A DNA stretch of 64,000 nt from Melieria omissa (GCA_963971225.1 OZ020269.1:45343264-45407263), one strand, 5' to 3'. Positions 41,048 through 52,311 are shown, counted from the first letter of the stretch. A program made the numbers and translations. The notes: a model not told the origin generated them from the letters alone.

Positions 41048-41791
41048 TATACGTAGACTATCTGATTGCGAACTGCCTTTCCAAAAAAAAGCATTTAACA
41101 ATAATTTCCCTAGATTTCGAAAAAGCTTTCGATAAGGTTGGTATTCACACTGTTATAGACCAACTCATTGAATGGAAGGTAGGCCCAAAAATAATTAATT
41201 ATATTAAATGTTTTATGACCAACAGGAAAATAACAGTTCGAATAGGTCGAATTTCATCCACTCCTGAACCTCTCCATAACGGGATACCCCAAGGATCGCC
41301 ACTCTCTGTAATCCTTTTTTTGATTGCGTATAACAAACTCAGCCACTTAATATCCCTGCAAAAAGAGATTGATTTTTGCGCCTACGCGGACGATTTCAAC
41401 ATTATAGCCCAATCAGACAAAAACAAAAACCCAATTATTACCTAACAACTTTGTTTCAAAACATCTCAAACTGGTGCGAGGAATCCGGGGCTGTCCTTTC
41501 GACAACCAAATGCAAGTTCATACACGTCTGCCGCAAACTCAACTGCTGTTGTACAGTTATCTCCAATAATATCCAGATCTCTGAGGTCGAGTTTTTAAAA
41601 ATCCTTGGAATATTCATCACCAAAAAATACAAATGGAGTAAGCACGTAGAACACCTCAACGCATCATTAATAAAACAACTTAACGTTATAAAATGCTTAT
41701 CCAGCCCCAAATTCAACTGCTCCACTTACTCCTTGATTCAAATAGTAAAATCACTTGTGATATCCAAGATCCGTTACGGCCTGCCTCTATA
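41048..41791 (+). pseudogene. I-2 ORF2 part 2: RT catalytic region
   Basis: RT resumes with VDYLIANCLSKKKHLTIISL, DFEKAFDKVGIHTVID, NGIPQGSPLSVILFLIAYNK and the catalytic AYADDFNII (about 41385). A frame change follows near 41440, then WCEESGAVLSTTKCKFIHVC and ILGIFITKKYKWSKHVEHL. The segment ends RYGLPLY where the errantivirus inserted; the next residues lie at 49538. Confidence 0.85.
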
Positions 41792-41795
41792 TGTA

Positions 41796-42098
41796 AGTTA
41801 AATTTTTATTAAGTAAAAATCATAAAAAAAATATATTTTTCCAGAGGCTATGCCTCTGCAATGTTCTGAGTTTATTTCTCAACTAAACTTTACAATTTTT
41901 GCTTAGACTAAAATCACCTAATTCTATCGCCGTTCCCTTTGATTGCACTTCGGCAGCTGAAGCAATTTGATCCACTGCTGATGCTGTGTTGGAATTTGCG
42001 TGGGACCAAACGCTAGCACTTGCAGCTGCAGTTCTTCGAACGCTTTGTCAGCGAAAAGCGTGTGGCCGGCGAAGTTTTGAATTTTGGCCGTGCTAACT
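41796..42098 (-). repeat. 3' LTR of gypsy-C
   Basis: 303 bp, AGTTAAATTTTTATTAAG ... GGCCGTGCTAACT. It contains a short perfect inverted repeat CAGAGGCTATGCCTCTG. On the minus strand it is preceded by the purine tract GAGGAGAGGGGT. Confidence 0.93.
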
Positions 42099-42114
42099 AC
42101 CCCTCTCCTCAAAT

Positions 42115-43638
42115 TCAAACGTCCTCGTTTGATGTAGTTGATCTGCTGAAGACTTGGTTTAGGCCATCTATTGCTGTTTCCGATAATGTGATTTGCTTGT
42201 GTCTATTGGAGTTTTTCTTAATAAGTGCGTAACCCAAGGGAATCATGAATACTATTATTATTGTAGTTATGAGTCCGATGTTAATGGCAAATTTGGTTTT
42301 ATTAGCCTTTTCTAATGTGTCGATGTGTCTTGAATTGTTTACGTTCAGTTGCTTCATCATTTCTAAAGAAAGAATCTCCTCGACTGCGTTTGGTGCTACG
42401 TTTGAGGGCTGCAGAACTGCTGGCATCGGTTTACTTCCAGATATTTCAATGGTGGAATAGTTTTTGTTGCAAATTTCGATGGTGACATTGTGGTGGCGGA
42501 TGACGAATGTCCCGTTGAGGTTTGTGGGTTCGCCATTGATCAATATTGTGCCGTTGAATTGATTAAGGAATAGAAGATCCTGGGATATCTCCTCTATTGT
42601 CGGTATGTGTTGATTATTTACCTCCGTGCAATTGGGCAAACGACTTTTGATTAAATTAATTACACATGTGTTTTTGCTTATTTCTATTATATTATTAGGA
42701 GAACATATCGCTAGGTTATTGTAGGTCTTACATTTATCTTTGATTCCAAACGTTTTGTTCTTACATTCTAAGATTGAATTAAAATTTATTTTATTAACTT
42801 TGTCATTTCTTTTTACTGCTCTAATCAGCATTGTATTACAAGATTCATCTTCCACTGTAGGAAGGCTTATTATATAAACAATCGATTTATCATTAGCAGC
42901 AATTTTTATCTTTGCAAATTCAAGTGCTTCGTCTATATTTATAAATGGAATATTTCCTTTTACTAAAACTTGTTCGACAATATTTATTTCGGTATTAGAT
43001 AAAATATAAGAATTTATAATGTTCGCTTTTGCCCAATGAATAGCATAGGCGATATTAACTATTTCTTCCTTAAGAATTTCTAACTTATATTTTAATTTTA
43101 GAATTATTTCGCTTTCAACATCTCTACTCTTTTCCAACATCTTTCTAACTTTGTTTGTAAAATTTGAAATTTCATTAATTCTTTCTATTGTTAATTTATT
43201 AATGATAATCTGATTATTGTTATTTTCCAAAACGTTGTTTACTTTATCGTTTACGATTTCAAAGTCATGTTTGTCGGGACTACCCGCTAGCCATTTCCAT
43301 GCACTTCCGATGAAGTCTAGGGATCTTTTACTTCTGTTTATTTTTAAATTAGCCAAAAGGCTCTTCGTCTGGGAAATTAGCAGGGAAAGGAAGGGATAAC
43401 AAGGATTTTCGTGATTCGTACGAGTTCTCATGAGCAGTTCGATGTCGTCGACTATCCATTTGTATTTGTCGATATTTATGGTATGAATAATTTTGAATGT
43501 GCCATTTTGTCGTCTAGCGTTTCCTGTATTTACCGTTATTAGTTGGGCGTTCGTGTAGTCCAAGATTTGAACTTCCGTTAGTGAGAGTGGTAGGAAAAGT
43601 CTGCAAAAAAAAAGGAGCGTATCATGTGATTCTAACAA
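42115..43638 (-). CDS. env: gypsy-C envelope glycoprotein, about 500 aa
   Basis: A membrane-fusion protein of the baculovirus-F-like type found in insect errantiviruses. The frame is open to stop 42115 and has no ATG of its own; the first codon in frame is TTG. A TTTTTTTGCAG acceptor-like site near 43600 suggests expression from a spliced RNA, as in gypsy. A furin-type RSKR site is followed by SLDFIGSAWKW, the usual position of the fusion peptide. Several N-glycosylation sites (NGT, NCT, NVT) occur in the ectodomain. A hydrophobic membrane anchor (INIGLITTIIIVFMIPLGYA) precedes a cytoplasmic tail of about 38 residues. No break is seen within the frame. Confidence 0.85.
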   Translation of the reverse strand: MLESHDTLLFFCRLFLPLSLTEVQILDYTNAQLITVNTGNARRQNGTFKIIHTINIDKYKWIVDDIELLMRTRTNHENPCYPFLSLLISQTKSLLANLKINRSKRSLDFIGSAWKWLAGSPDKHDFEIVNDKVNNVLENNNNQIIINKLTIERINEISNFTNKVRKMLEKSRDVESEIILKLKYKLEILKEEIVNIAYAIHWAKANIINSYILSNTEINIVEQVLVKGNIPFINIDEALEFAKIKIAANDKSIVYIISLPTVEDESCNTMLIRAVKRNDKVNKINFNSILECKNKTFGIKDKCKTYNNLAICSPNNIIEISKNTCVINLIKSRLPNCTEVNNQHIPTIEEISQDLLFLNQFNGTILINGEPTNLNGTFVIRHHNVTIEICNKNYSTIEISGSKPMPAVLQPSNVAPNAVEEILSLEMMKQLNVNNSRHIDTLEKANKTKFAINIGLITTIIIVFMIPLGYALIKKNSNRHKQITLSETAIDGLNQVFSRSTTSNEDV

Positions 43639-43640
43639 TT

Positions 43641-43879
43641 AATTGCGTATGTGGCTTTTGTGTACTATTTTGCCTTTTTCTGTTATGACAGTGGTATTCC
43701 TGTCTTCCTTAACTATGTCCTTTACGTATGGTTTTGAAAGTTTAGTACCTAGGCGTTTATTTACTTTTATAAATATAACTTGTCCGGGTAAGTAGTTTTT
43801 AATTTCCTGTCTATCCTTATTATGGTATTGTAAGTCCTGATGTTGTTTTCGAGTTAATTTCTCTATGTTAGTCTGCCTA
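43641..43879 (-). pseudogene. C-terminal end of gypsy-C Pol, left of the LOA insertion
   Basis: Continues the integrase C-terminal region after the LOA insertion (KNYLPGQVIFIKVNKRLGTK, then KIVHKSHIRN). It ends at a stop at about 43640, directly before the env frame. Without the insertion this would be the end of Pol. Confidence 0.75.
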
Positions 43880-44292
43880 AAATCCTCGGCGTTCTAAAGA
43901 ACTCCTCTCACTAAACAGAGCCCAGATCAGAACCATGATCGGTGTCCTTACGGGTCATTGCCTAATCGGCACCCACGCAAAAAGGATGGGGCTGTTTTCG
44001 AACGACTTCTGTCGCAGCTGTATGGACGAGGAGGAGGAAGAAAATATTCCTCACTTCCTATGTTACTGTCCTGCTTTGTCCAGAAGAAGGCAGACCCACT
44101 TAGGCAACTTCTTCTTCGGTAGTCTAGATGATCTAGCTGATAAGACCATACGCCGTCTACTAAGCTTCGTTAATAGCTCTAATTGGTTTAACGAGTGAGC
44201 GAAATGATGCTCGATCTCATGTGGTATCACAATGGGCCGCCTGGCCTAAGTGTGCTCCTCCTGGGACAGCCACACCTACCTACCTACCTACC
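43880..44292 (+). mobile_element. 5'-truncated LOA-clade non-LTR fragment
   Basis: It encodes the last 87 residues of an ORF2, including GVLTGHCLIGTHAKRMGL and CRSCMDEEEEENIPHFLCYC, then a 3' UTR with GGTATCACAATGGGC and a (CCTA)n tail. The duplication TAGTCTGCCTA flanks it (43869-43879 and 44293-44303), so it is a clean 5'-truncated retrotransposition into gypsy-C pol. Clade assignment rests on the C-terminal motif and the 3' UTR style. Confidence 0.82.
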
Positions 44293-47131
44293 TAGTCTGC
44301 CTAGTTCTTTCGTAGTCGTCAGGGGTAAAGGTAACGGTCCTTCCAAAGAATAAATCAACTGGTCTTTTATTCGTGACTGAGTGTATTGAGTGGTTGTATT
44401 CGGATACTGCGCGCTCTAATAACTCTTCAAAATTTCTGTGGCCTCCGTTCTCCTTCAGACAGCGCATTATTTCTGTTAACGTAGAATGGAAGCGTTCTAC
44501 TTGTCCATTCGCTTCGCTTCTATAGGGGGGTGTGTTATAAACTTCAATTCCAAGATCATCCTTCATCATGTGTTTTATGGAAAGGGAATTAAGGGATGGT
44601 TCATTATCGGTTACTATTATTTTTGGTACGCCAAAGAAGAATATTATATCTCTCAGGGGTTGTCTTATGTCCTCGATAGCTCGGCTCTTCAGAATTTTCG
44701 TTTGAGCATATTTCGTGAATTTGTCGAGTGCAGTCATTATGATCTTTTTTTCGGTTAGGAAAAGGTCAATGTGAACTGTATGTCCTGGGTAGGTGGGTAA
44801 CGGGGTTTCACTTAGTTTGGGATTGTTGGGACGTCTGTCATACTTATTCTCCTTGCATGTGGAGCAGTTAACTGTTAATTGTTTTATTTTATTTACCATT
44901 CCAGGGAAGAAATATTTTTCAACGATTTGAGCCTTATTTTCGTTAACATTCCTGTGTGCGCGGTTGTGGGTTTCGAGTATAACATTTTCTTGTTCCTGTT
45001 CATTTGTAATGTCCAGTAATTGTTTTTGAGTATATCGGATTTTAAAGTTACTAAAATGATTTGGGTAAAAATTTTGAATAATGCCCATAAGGTTTTCTGT
45101 TGTGTGAATACCATTTATCACAGACGGATTTAGGTATCTTTTTAGATATGATATCAACTTTTCTTCGGAGAAGTGTGGTTCAATAATTATGTGTTGGTGG
45201 TAACCGGGGAATATGATTTTAAATTGATAACTAGCAGTGTCTCCTTGTTTTAGAAATATTTGATTCTTAAAGGTATTTATGGGTGCTTCTGTGCTCGGTA
45301 TTAAATTTTGATTAGAGCTTTCGTCGCTATGAACAGTGGGTGTGAGGGAATTTATCTCTACCGGTATTCGGGATAGAGTATCCGCGACAACATTCGTTCT
45401 TCCAGGTTTGTAGATAAGATCATAGTTATACTCTTCGAGGATGGCTTTCCATCTCTTCATTTTACTATTTGTATTTTTACTACTCAGCGCATAAGTTAGC
45501 GGCTGGTGATCAGTAAAAATGTAGATTTTCTTAGAACCATACAAATAGTTTCGAAGGGAATTAAGGGCCCAAATTATGGCGAGCATTTCCTTCTCGTTGG
45601 TCGCATAATTTTCCTGTCTTCGAAAGTGCTCTAGAAATAAATGTAATCGGTTTTTTCCCTGTGAGAGGACGGCACCTATTGCATAATTGGAAGCGTCCGT
45701 TGTAAGTTCGAAAGGTTTATCAAAGTTTGGATGAGAAAGAATGAGGTCTTTAGAAATTAGCGCATTTTTTACTTTATTAAATGATTCGATTGCATCTTCG
45801 TCAAGTTGGATTTCTGTTTTTTTGGAAGCATTTTTTGAAATATGACCTGCCTCACTTCGCAGAAGGTTTGTGAGGGGTTTTGCAATTTTTGCATAATCCA
45901 TTATGAATCTACGATAATATCCTGCCATGCCAAGGAATGATCGTAGGTTCTTCAAGGTTTTGGGGGGAGCCATTTTTGCTATTGCCATTACCTTTTTTTC
46001 ATTGGTTTTAATGCCGTCAACTCCTACGACGTATCCCAAAAACTCTACTTCGCTTTTTAGGAACTCGCATTTATCTAACTGTATTTTTAAGTTTGCTGTC
46101 TCTAAGGTTTGGAAAACGATTTCTAAATTCTCGAAATGTTCTTTTTCGTCTTTACCGAAGATAATTATATCATCGATATAAACGTAACATCTCGTACCAA
46201 TGTGTTGCCTGAGTATGTCGTCGAGGGCTCTTTGAAATGCGGCGGGGGCATTTTTCAATCCAAACGGCATACGAACGAATTCATATTTGCCGTTATTAAT
46301 GGAAAATGCGGTTTTCTCAACATCAGATTCCCTTAGCGGAATTTGATGAAATCTGCTTTTCAGGTCTATTGTAGTGAAGTATTTGTTTTTGCCGAGGTTT
46401 GCTAGAACTTGGTTAATTTCCGGGATGGGGTACCTGTCAGCTATTGTAACAGCGTTGAGCTTGCGGTAATCTATTACCATTCGAAATTTTTCCACCCCAG
46501 AAGCATCAGGTTTTTTTTTTACTATCCATACAGGGGAATTGTATGGTGACTTTGAGGGGCGAATAACACCATTTGCAATCAATTCTTCTACTTGTCTTTC
46601 GACCTCTTCTTTTAGAGCCATTGGATACGGATATGGTCTGAAATAGATTGGGCTATCTGTAGTAGTACGGATTTCTCCTTTAACTCGGGTAGTAAAAGTT
46701 AGTCTTTCATCAGGATCTGAGAATAATTGAGGACATCGTTTAACAATATCATTGAATTTTTTTTCCTGGTCTGCAGAAAGATGCGGTGTGCGTAAAGTAA
46801 CATTATTCACTTCTTGTGAAGCGCGTTGTTTTAAGGGAATTTTTAAATCGGGATAAATTGTCATAAAATTTCTGTCAGTATGTATTATTGCCTTTAGTTC
46901 CCTAAGCGTATCATTGCCGATGATGCCATGAAATGTTTTTAGGGTTGGCAAAATAAAGAATTTTAATTTGTCCGTTTTTGGTCCGAAAATATTGACAAAT
47001 GTATGATGGGTGATTGGAATATTACCGGCAACCGAGTTCACGGCAAAAGGTTTCTCATTGGGTATCGGGTTTCGTATACGAGTTGATTGGATGTAATTCT
47101 TATTAGATCCAGTATCAATTAAAAATTGCAA
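44288..47131 (-). pseudogene. gypsy-C Pol: protease, RT, RNase H, integrase, 947 aa, 3' end cut
   Basis: Protease: FLIDTGSNKNYIQ and GIIGNDTLREL. RT: RMVIDYRKLNAV, TIDLKSRFHQI (R where G is usual), VRMPFGLKNAPAAFQRAL and YIDDIIIFGK. RNase H: LTTDASNYAIGAVLSQ and FTDHQPLTYALS. Integrase: CSTCKENKYD, HIDLFLTEKK, IIVTDNEPSLN and EANGQVERFHSTL. The frame is unbroken until the LOA insertion at 44292, and Pol's last residues lie at 43641-43879. A -1 type shift from gag is expected but its site was not located. Confidence 0.9.
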
Positions 47132-47181
47132 GACATCCCGATTCCTCGCCGAGAGTTCAATATAAGGAAGTGAGGATGGCG

Positions 47182-48612
47182 CTAGTCTAAAAAATAAATA
47201 TTATCGACAGTAGTTTCATCGGTCATTTCGGTAATCGGATTTTCCGCTTCCGATTCCGGTTCATGCGGTGGATCGTTGTATATGAAATTTTCGTCATTTG
47301 CTGCTTCGTGGTCTATCCCGTGTAAGATATTTGTGTCCGTGTAAAAAGTCCTTTGGGTCTTATTGAGAGGTTGCGTTTGCGGCGCAGCTGGTCGTTTTTG
47401 TGGGAAGTTATTTGTCTGGTAGTTCGGTCTATTCTGATAATTTACTTGACGGGTCTGCAAAGAGGAGTCTATATCCATTGGGACTGGAGGCTTCGGAGGG
47501 AAATTTGGGCGATTGTTAAAGCTAGAATAATTGGGTTGATTATTAAATCCAGTCGAGTGGTGTTGGAAGAACGGGGGGTATCTCATAGGTTCTCTATTAG
47601 CAAGGTATTGAGGATTATGACGTTGGGGGTAGTCGTTTCGTTGCTGATGTGTGAAATTTGGAGGTCTCTGGAATCGATTATAGTGCGGAGGAACGTGTAC
47701 CAATTCAGGATAGAATGGCTTATGAAAGTTTTGGGGAGGATAATTGTTGCGTAGAGGTCTTGGTGGTGGCATTGGGTTACTTTGGAATTTTCTCTGTGTA
47801 CCTAAATGTTGTGCGTAATTCATGCGATATGTCATGTTGTCTAGTTTTTGGCACATCTGTAATGCCTGCGGTAGGGAAGTTGGCTCTCTAATGCTCAACA
47901 GTCTAGGCAAATCTCCGTTCAACCCGCGTATAAATGTGTCGAGCGCCCTTTCGCGGTACGCGTTTGTCATTGCATGAATACACTCTTCACTGATATCTAA
48001 ACAAGCTAGTTTATCCAAAATCAGTGACAGATTTTGGTACACCTTTTGATAGAAAACGGGTATTGTGTCTGTTCGTTGTGCAAGAGTGGTCATTTGATAT
48101 TCGAGTGTCCCAATGTCCCGTTTATCGGAATAGTGCATCATGAGGCACTTCCTTATTTTGGACCAATCAAGTGGGGTCCTGTATGACTCCAGAGCAGTGT
48201 CGGCATCGCCGACAATTTTATGTCAAACCGCATACAAGATTGCATAATATTTGGGGGAATGCTTTAGGCTTTCATAAACCTGAAAAATTATATCTACGGA
48301 ATTTCTCCAGGAGTTGAATTCACCTGGGCGTCCGGAGAATTCCCTAAGGCCTTTAACAATGTCCGGGATCCTGTCAAGTTCGTTCACGTTACTGGCTGTT
48401 ACTGTAACAGCGTGATCGTCACTGTCATTTGGTGAAAAGTTATCCATCTTGTTCATTACTAATTTCGCCACCTCTTGAATAAATGCGTCATTCACATGTA
48501 CCGTATCTGGTTGGGGAGTAGGTTTAGTGTTTGGTTGGGAAATTGGTTTGGAGGATGAGGGGGCATCGGTTAACCCTAATCTATTAATTCTCTCTAAAAA
48601 TTCGTCTTCCAT
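47182..48612 (-). pseudogene. gypsy-C Gag with one internal stop
   Basis: ATG at 48612 (MEDEFLERINRLGL). Residues about 95-250 form the errantivirus capsid region (DIVKGLREFSGRPGEFNSWR, SDKRDIGTLEYQMTTLAQ, ECIHAMTNAYRERALDTFI). A single TGA at 48223-48225 interrupts an otherwise continuous frame; the context suggests a CGA codon originally. The C-terminal part is rich in Asn, Pro, Gln and Arg without zinc knuckles, and ends with an acidic stretch near the start of pol. Confidence 0.88.
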
Positions 48613-49230
48613 TTTATATAAAAAATTTTCAGATGTTCCAAATTATCAAAGTTTAAATTTTTAAATGTAGCTAATTATCAAATTATATTTTTAAAATATT
48701 TTCACTTTTCAATTCGATCTCGAGCTTTTTTTTCTTATTTTCTAAATATTTCAAACGTATCAAATTATATTTTTTTAAAATATTTTCACTTTTTAATTCG
48801 ACTTCGGGGTTTTTCTTTTTGTTTTATTTTTCAAGTATTTCAAACGTATCAAATTATATTTTTAAAATATTTTCACTTTTCCCACTCACTGTAGGCGAAT
48901 TTACACTCTATAACTTACAATAAACTTAAAATTAGCATCTCCAACGTGTGGGTTTCCGGTTGTTGGGCGATCCGGGATGATCCTGTTTCCTGGCGGTACT
49001 GAGGTCTCTCGTCGTCACTGGAACGGAATTCTCCTTGCTTAGATAGCCGCTGCTGTGTCCCGCGTTGAGCCTTACTTTTAGTTTTTCAGGCTTTTTTTTT
49101 ATCACTTTTCTTTTCAGAACTCGCGGAGCCTTACTTTTTAGCTTTCAGGCTTTTTAATCACTCGCGGAGCCTTACTTTTTAGTTTCAGGCTTTTTATATC
49201 TTAGCGCACGCTGGTCCTGTCACGGCCGCC
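48613..49230 (-). other. gypsy-C leader with two sets of triplicated repeats and Arg-tRNA-like primer site
   Basis: Next to the LTR the minus strand reads TGGCGGCCGTGACAGGACC, close to the arginine-tRNA primer type known from 412 and mdg1. Three copies of an AT-rich unit (ATCAAATTATATTTTT ... TATTTTCACTTTT) start near 48676, 48757 and 48847. Three copies of GCGGAGCCTTACTTTTTAG-like sequence lie at about 49066-49200. No coding content. Confidence 0.7.
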
Positions 49231-49533
49231 AGTTAAATTTGTATTAAGTAAAAATCATAAAAAAAATATATTTTTCCAGAGGCTATGCCTCTGCACTGTT
49301 CTGAGTTTATTTCTCAACTAAACTTTAAAATTTTTGCTTAGACTAATATCACCTAATTCTATCGCCGTTCCCTTTGATTGCACTTCGGCAGCTGAAGCAA
49401 TTTGATCCACTGCTGATGCTGTGTTGGAATTTGCGTGGGACCAAACGCTAGCACTTGCAGCTGCAGTTCTTCGAACTCTTTGTCAGCGAAAAGCGTGTGG
49501 CCGGCGAAGTTTTGAATTTTGGCCGTGCTAACT
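49231..49533 (-). repeat. 5' LTR of gypsy-C
   Basis: 303 bp with about five substitutions relative to 41796-42098, a moderately old insertion. TGTA follows at 49534-49537. Confidence 0.93.
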
Positions 49534-49537
49534 TGTA

Positions 49538-50788
49538 TACTGTAACAAAACACTTCTTAATAAATTAAAGAGCACACTCAATGCAGCACTCAGATTTGCC
49601 ACTGGCGCCTTTCGCTCTAGCCCCATATACAATATGCTTTTCGAGGCAAATATACTTACACTTGAAAACGACAGAGATCTACAACCCTAAGCAAGACAAT
49701 ACTCAACAGCCGAGACACTTCACTATTCAACATAATAAAAAAACTGCACAAAAATAAAATAACACCAAGAATTCAATCAACTTTATCAAGAATATTACAA
49801 AGCTGCAATCAACTTAATATTCCAAACTCCCCACATACATATAAAACCCAACAAACCACCCCACCCCCCAGGTACCTAAAACAAGCAGCAATCAACACTT
49901 CACTTCGCAAACTTGCCAAATCAAACACTCCCCCATTACAATTTCAAGCATCCTTCCTCGACATAAAAAATCGACTACCAAACCACTCTTTCATCTATAC
50001 CGACGGCTCAAGGTCGCCCGGGATCACCAGCTACAGTGTCACTGACGAAAGTAAAATTATCAAACTAGGCATAATCCCAAACTACAGCTCGGTATTTTCA
50101 GCCGAAATAATCGCAATTTTCGAGGCCACAATATATGCTAAAAACCGATCAGGAAATTTCGCTATATGCACCGACTCGCTAGCCGCCCTTGACGCAATAT
50201 CAAATATAAATAACAAAAACATCTATGCCAACCTAATCAGAAATACTCTAATTGACAAATACCCTAAAATCACACTCATATGGATTCCAGAACGAAACCG
50301 CAGACAGTGCTGCCAAATACGCAAGCAACGCCCCTGTGTTTTGCACACCTAACTTCAACCCCTCTGATATCAAACACTTTATAAAAACATACTACACCAA
50401 AGCCAACAAACAAATCTGGAATCTCTCATCCAACTAGTACAGAGAAATCAACCCTAACCGTACCTCCCTCAAAGATTTTCTATATCGAGTGACGGAAAAC
50501 ATAAATAGACTTGATTGCATAAAATTATTACGACTACGACTAGGGCACTCAAAAATTTCTCACGGCCATTTAATGAAAATAGATACCGAAACCTTATGTA
50601 ATTGCCGACTCGAAACCTCAAACAACCTGCTTCTGCATTACCTCCGCGAATGCCCCGAACTAAACACCCATAGATACTGTGCCTTTCTCCACGACGACCC
50701 ATTACTCCTCCTTTCCAATCCCACTCCCACCGATATCAAAAAAATCTTAAAATTTTTAAAAACATCTAGACTATACTACTTAATTTAA
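49538..50788 (+). pseudogene. I-2 ORF2 part 3: RT end and RNase H
   Basis: Resumes with YCNKTLLNKLKSTLNAALRF and runs through several stops. RNase H marks are present: YTDGSRSPG (about 49998), SAEIIAIFEA, CTDSLAALDA and NETADSAAKYA. The segment before NETAD is missing about seven codons and shifts frame. The last frame (50489-50788) holds LRLRLGHSKISHG and LLLHYLRECPELN and ends at 50788. An AT-rich 3' UTR of about 120 bp follows. Confidence 0.82.
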
Positions 50789-50920
50789 GCTTCCTCCCCC
50801 TCCATTGTAAAAGCAGCTGAAGGCCATTGCTGCTATTGCTGCAAATTTTAATTAGATATTAATTTAGTTAATATTCTAATTCATTATAAATAAAATCAAA
50901 TAATAAATACATTTACATTT

Positions 50921-51056
50921 AAATTGAATGTCTTAAAGAAGAGGATGTATTAATTGAAAATAAGTTAGTGATGGATTTGTGTGATGATTATTATGATGTT
51001 CTGGTCGCGTGGCTTGTAAGCGAGCATAAGTGACCTAAACAAGTTTGAATGGCAAG
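50921..51056. other. 3' flank of BEL-2 coding region
   Basis: Non-coding sequence between the I-2 target duplication and the BEL-2 integrase stop. If I-2 is removed it joins 34857-34939, which would be the rest of a BEL-2 3' UTR. Confidence 0.35.
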
Positions 51057-52195
51057 TTAGTTAATTTCTTGATGATTGGAAATGGTTGGCACCAAAGCGA
51101 GTTTTACGATCGGTCTTTTGAGCATTCCAGTGACTGTTTTGACTGTTACAACCCGAACGAGATCATCGCTCCCTCGATGTAATGAAACGACGCGACCCAT
51201 GGGCCAATGACCGACTGGAAACCGATCATCCTTGATGATCACCAAATCGTTTTCCTTGAGGTTCGGTTGCTTATTTTGCCACTTGGTTCGAATTAGCATG
51301 GTGGACAAAACATCGTTCTTGAATCGTTGCCAAAAGTGCTGAACCATTTGGTCCATTAATTGATGTCGTTTAATTGGATTCAATTCAGATTGTGGTTGGG
51401 ATCGTGCTAAAAGAGCGTTTCCTGTGAGAAAATGTCCGGGTGTCAATGCGGAAAAGTCATCGGCACTGTCGGTGATTGGCGAGATCGGCCGTGAATTAAG
51501 CACAGCCTCGATACGAACCAAAACCGTTGAAAATTCTTCAAATGTGAGCTTGGCATTTTTGATGACCCTTGATAAGTGGAATTTCATGGATTTGACGGCG
51601 GCTTCGACCAAACCGTTGAAATTAGGTGTACTAGGTGGGCTAAAATGCCATTGAATATGTCGGTTTGCTAAGGCTGGTATAATTTCCCTCTCGATTGATT
51701 GAAGAAATTCGGTATAACGTCGTTGACTCTCATTGTCGGCGCCGACGAAATTCGTTCCACAGTCGCTAAACACGTCATGACAAAATCCACGACGGGCGAT
51801 GAATCGGTCGAATGCATGAAGAAATGTTTGTGTCGTGAGATCGCCGGCTGCTTCTAAATGAACAGCCTTGGTGGCCATACATGTGAACACCGCGACATAT
51901 CCCTTGTATGATGATTGGCCACGACCCTTTGAGCGCGAATATCATATGGACCTGCGTAATCAACGATAGTGGATGAGAATGGTCGTGAGTTGGTAGCAAC
52001 ACGTGCAGTGGGCAACGAACCCATTTGTTGCTGTGATAAAACTGGACGTGCTTTGAAACAAATGACACAGTTGCGAATGAAGCGACGAGCGAGATTGCGC
52101 ACGTCAAGAATCCAATAATTTTGTCGAATTTGACTGACGTTGACCTGTGGCCCACCGTGCAGCGTGAGACGATGATAAAAGTCCGTGATTAGCAC
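51057..52195 (-). pseudogene. BEL-2 integrase, frameshifted
   Basis: The N-terminal zinc region (LITDFYHRLTLHGGPQVNVS, then CVICFKARPVLSQQQMGSLP) is in 51854-52195. The core continues in another frame (51057-51890) with TKAVHLEAAGDLTTQTFLHA, DCGTNFVGADN (C for the usual N), NGLVEAAVKSMKFHLSRV, ALTPGHFLTGNAL and HWPMGRVVSLHRGSDDLVRV. This is the BEL/Pao integrase order. The frame changes near 51880, so it is a relic. Confidence 0.85.
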
Positions 52196-52311
52196 TGCGA
52201 AGTGGTTTTTTAAGGCAGAATTATTGGAAATTTTTCCTCAAACGACATGAATGCATTTCGCAAACGACCGTTAACTCGAAGAATACCGCTGTCGTCGATG
52301 AATGAATTGAG

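Larger units (their letters stand above)
41796..49533 (-). mobile_element. Errantivirus-like Ty3/gypsy element gypsy-C with env
   Basis: 7738 bp including a 0.4-kb LOA insertion. LTRs of 303 bp (41796-42098, 49231-49533) have AGTTA...TAACT ends and about five differences. The target duplication TGTA lies at 41792-41795 and 49534-49537, and the I-2 frame reads through once it is collapsed. The order on the minus strand is leader, gag, pol, env. Gag has one stop, pol is cut by the LOA piece, and env is open. It is an old endogenous copy, inactive as it stands. Confidence 0.93.
34953..50907 (+). mobile_element. Full-length I-clade retrotransposon I-2, interrupted by several elements
   Basis: The 13-bp duplication TACATTTACATTT lies at 34940-34952 and 50908-50920. 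The start TCACAGTCTCGTGC resembles the start of I-1, and the 3' end is AT-rich with TAATAAA. Removing the TTAA elements (35234-37435), the P-like MITE with one duplicate (40424-41047) and the errantivirus with one duplicate (41796-49537) leaves about 5.4 kb, the size of I-1. ORF1 and ORF2 are related to those of I-1 but clearly divergent, so it is a different I family. Confidence 0.9.

Noticed and set aside
43935..44198. An accessory gene of the errantivirus
   Set aside because: It is on the opposite strand, has a LOA-type C-terminal cysteine motif, ends in (CCTA)n and is flanked by an 11-bp duplication.
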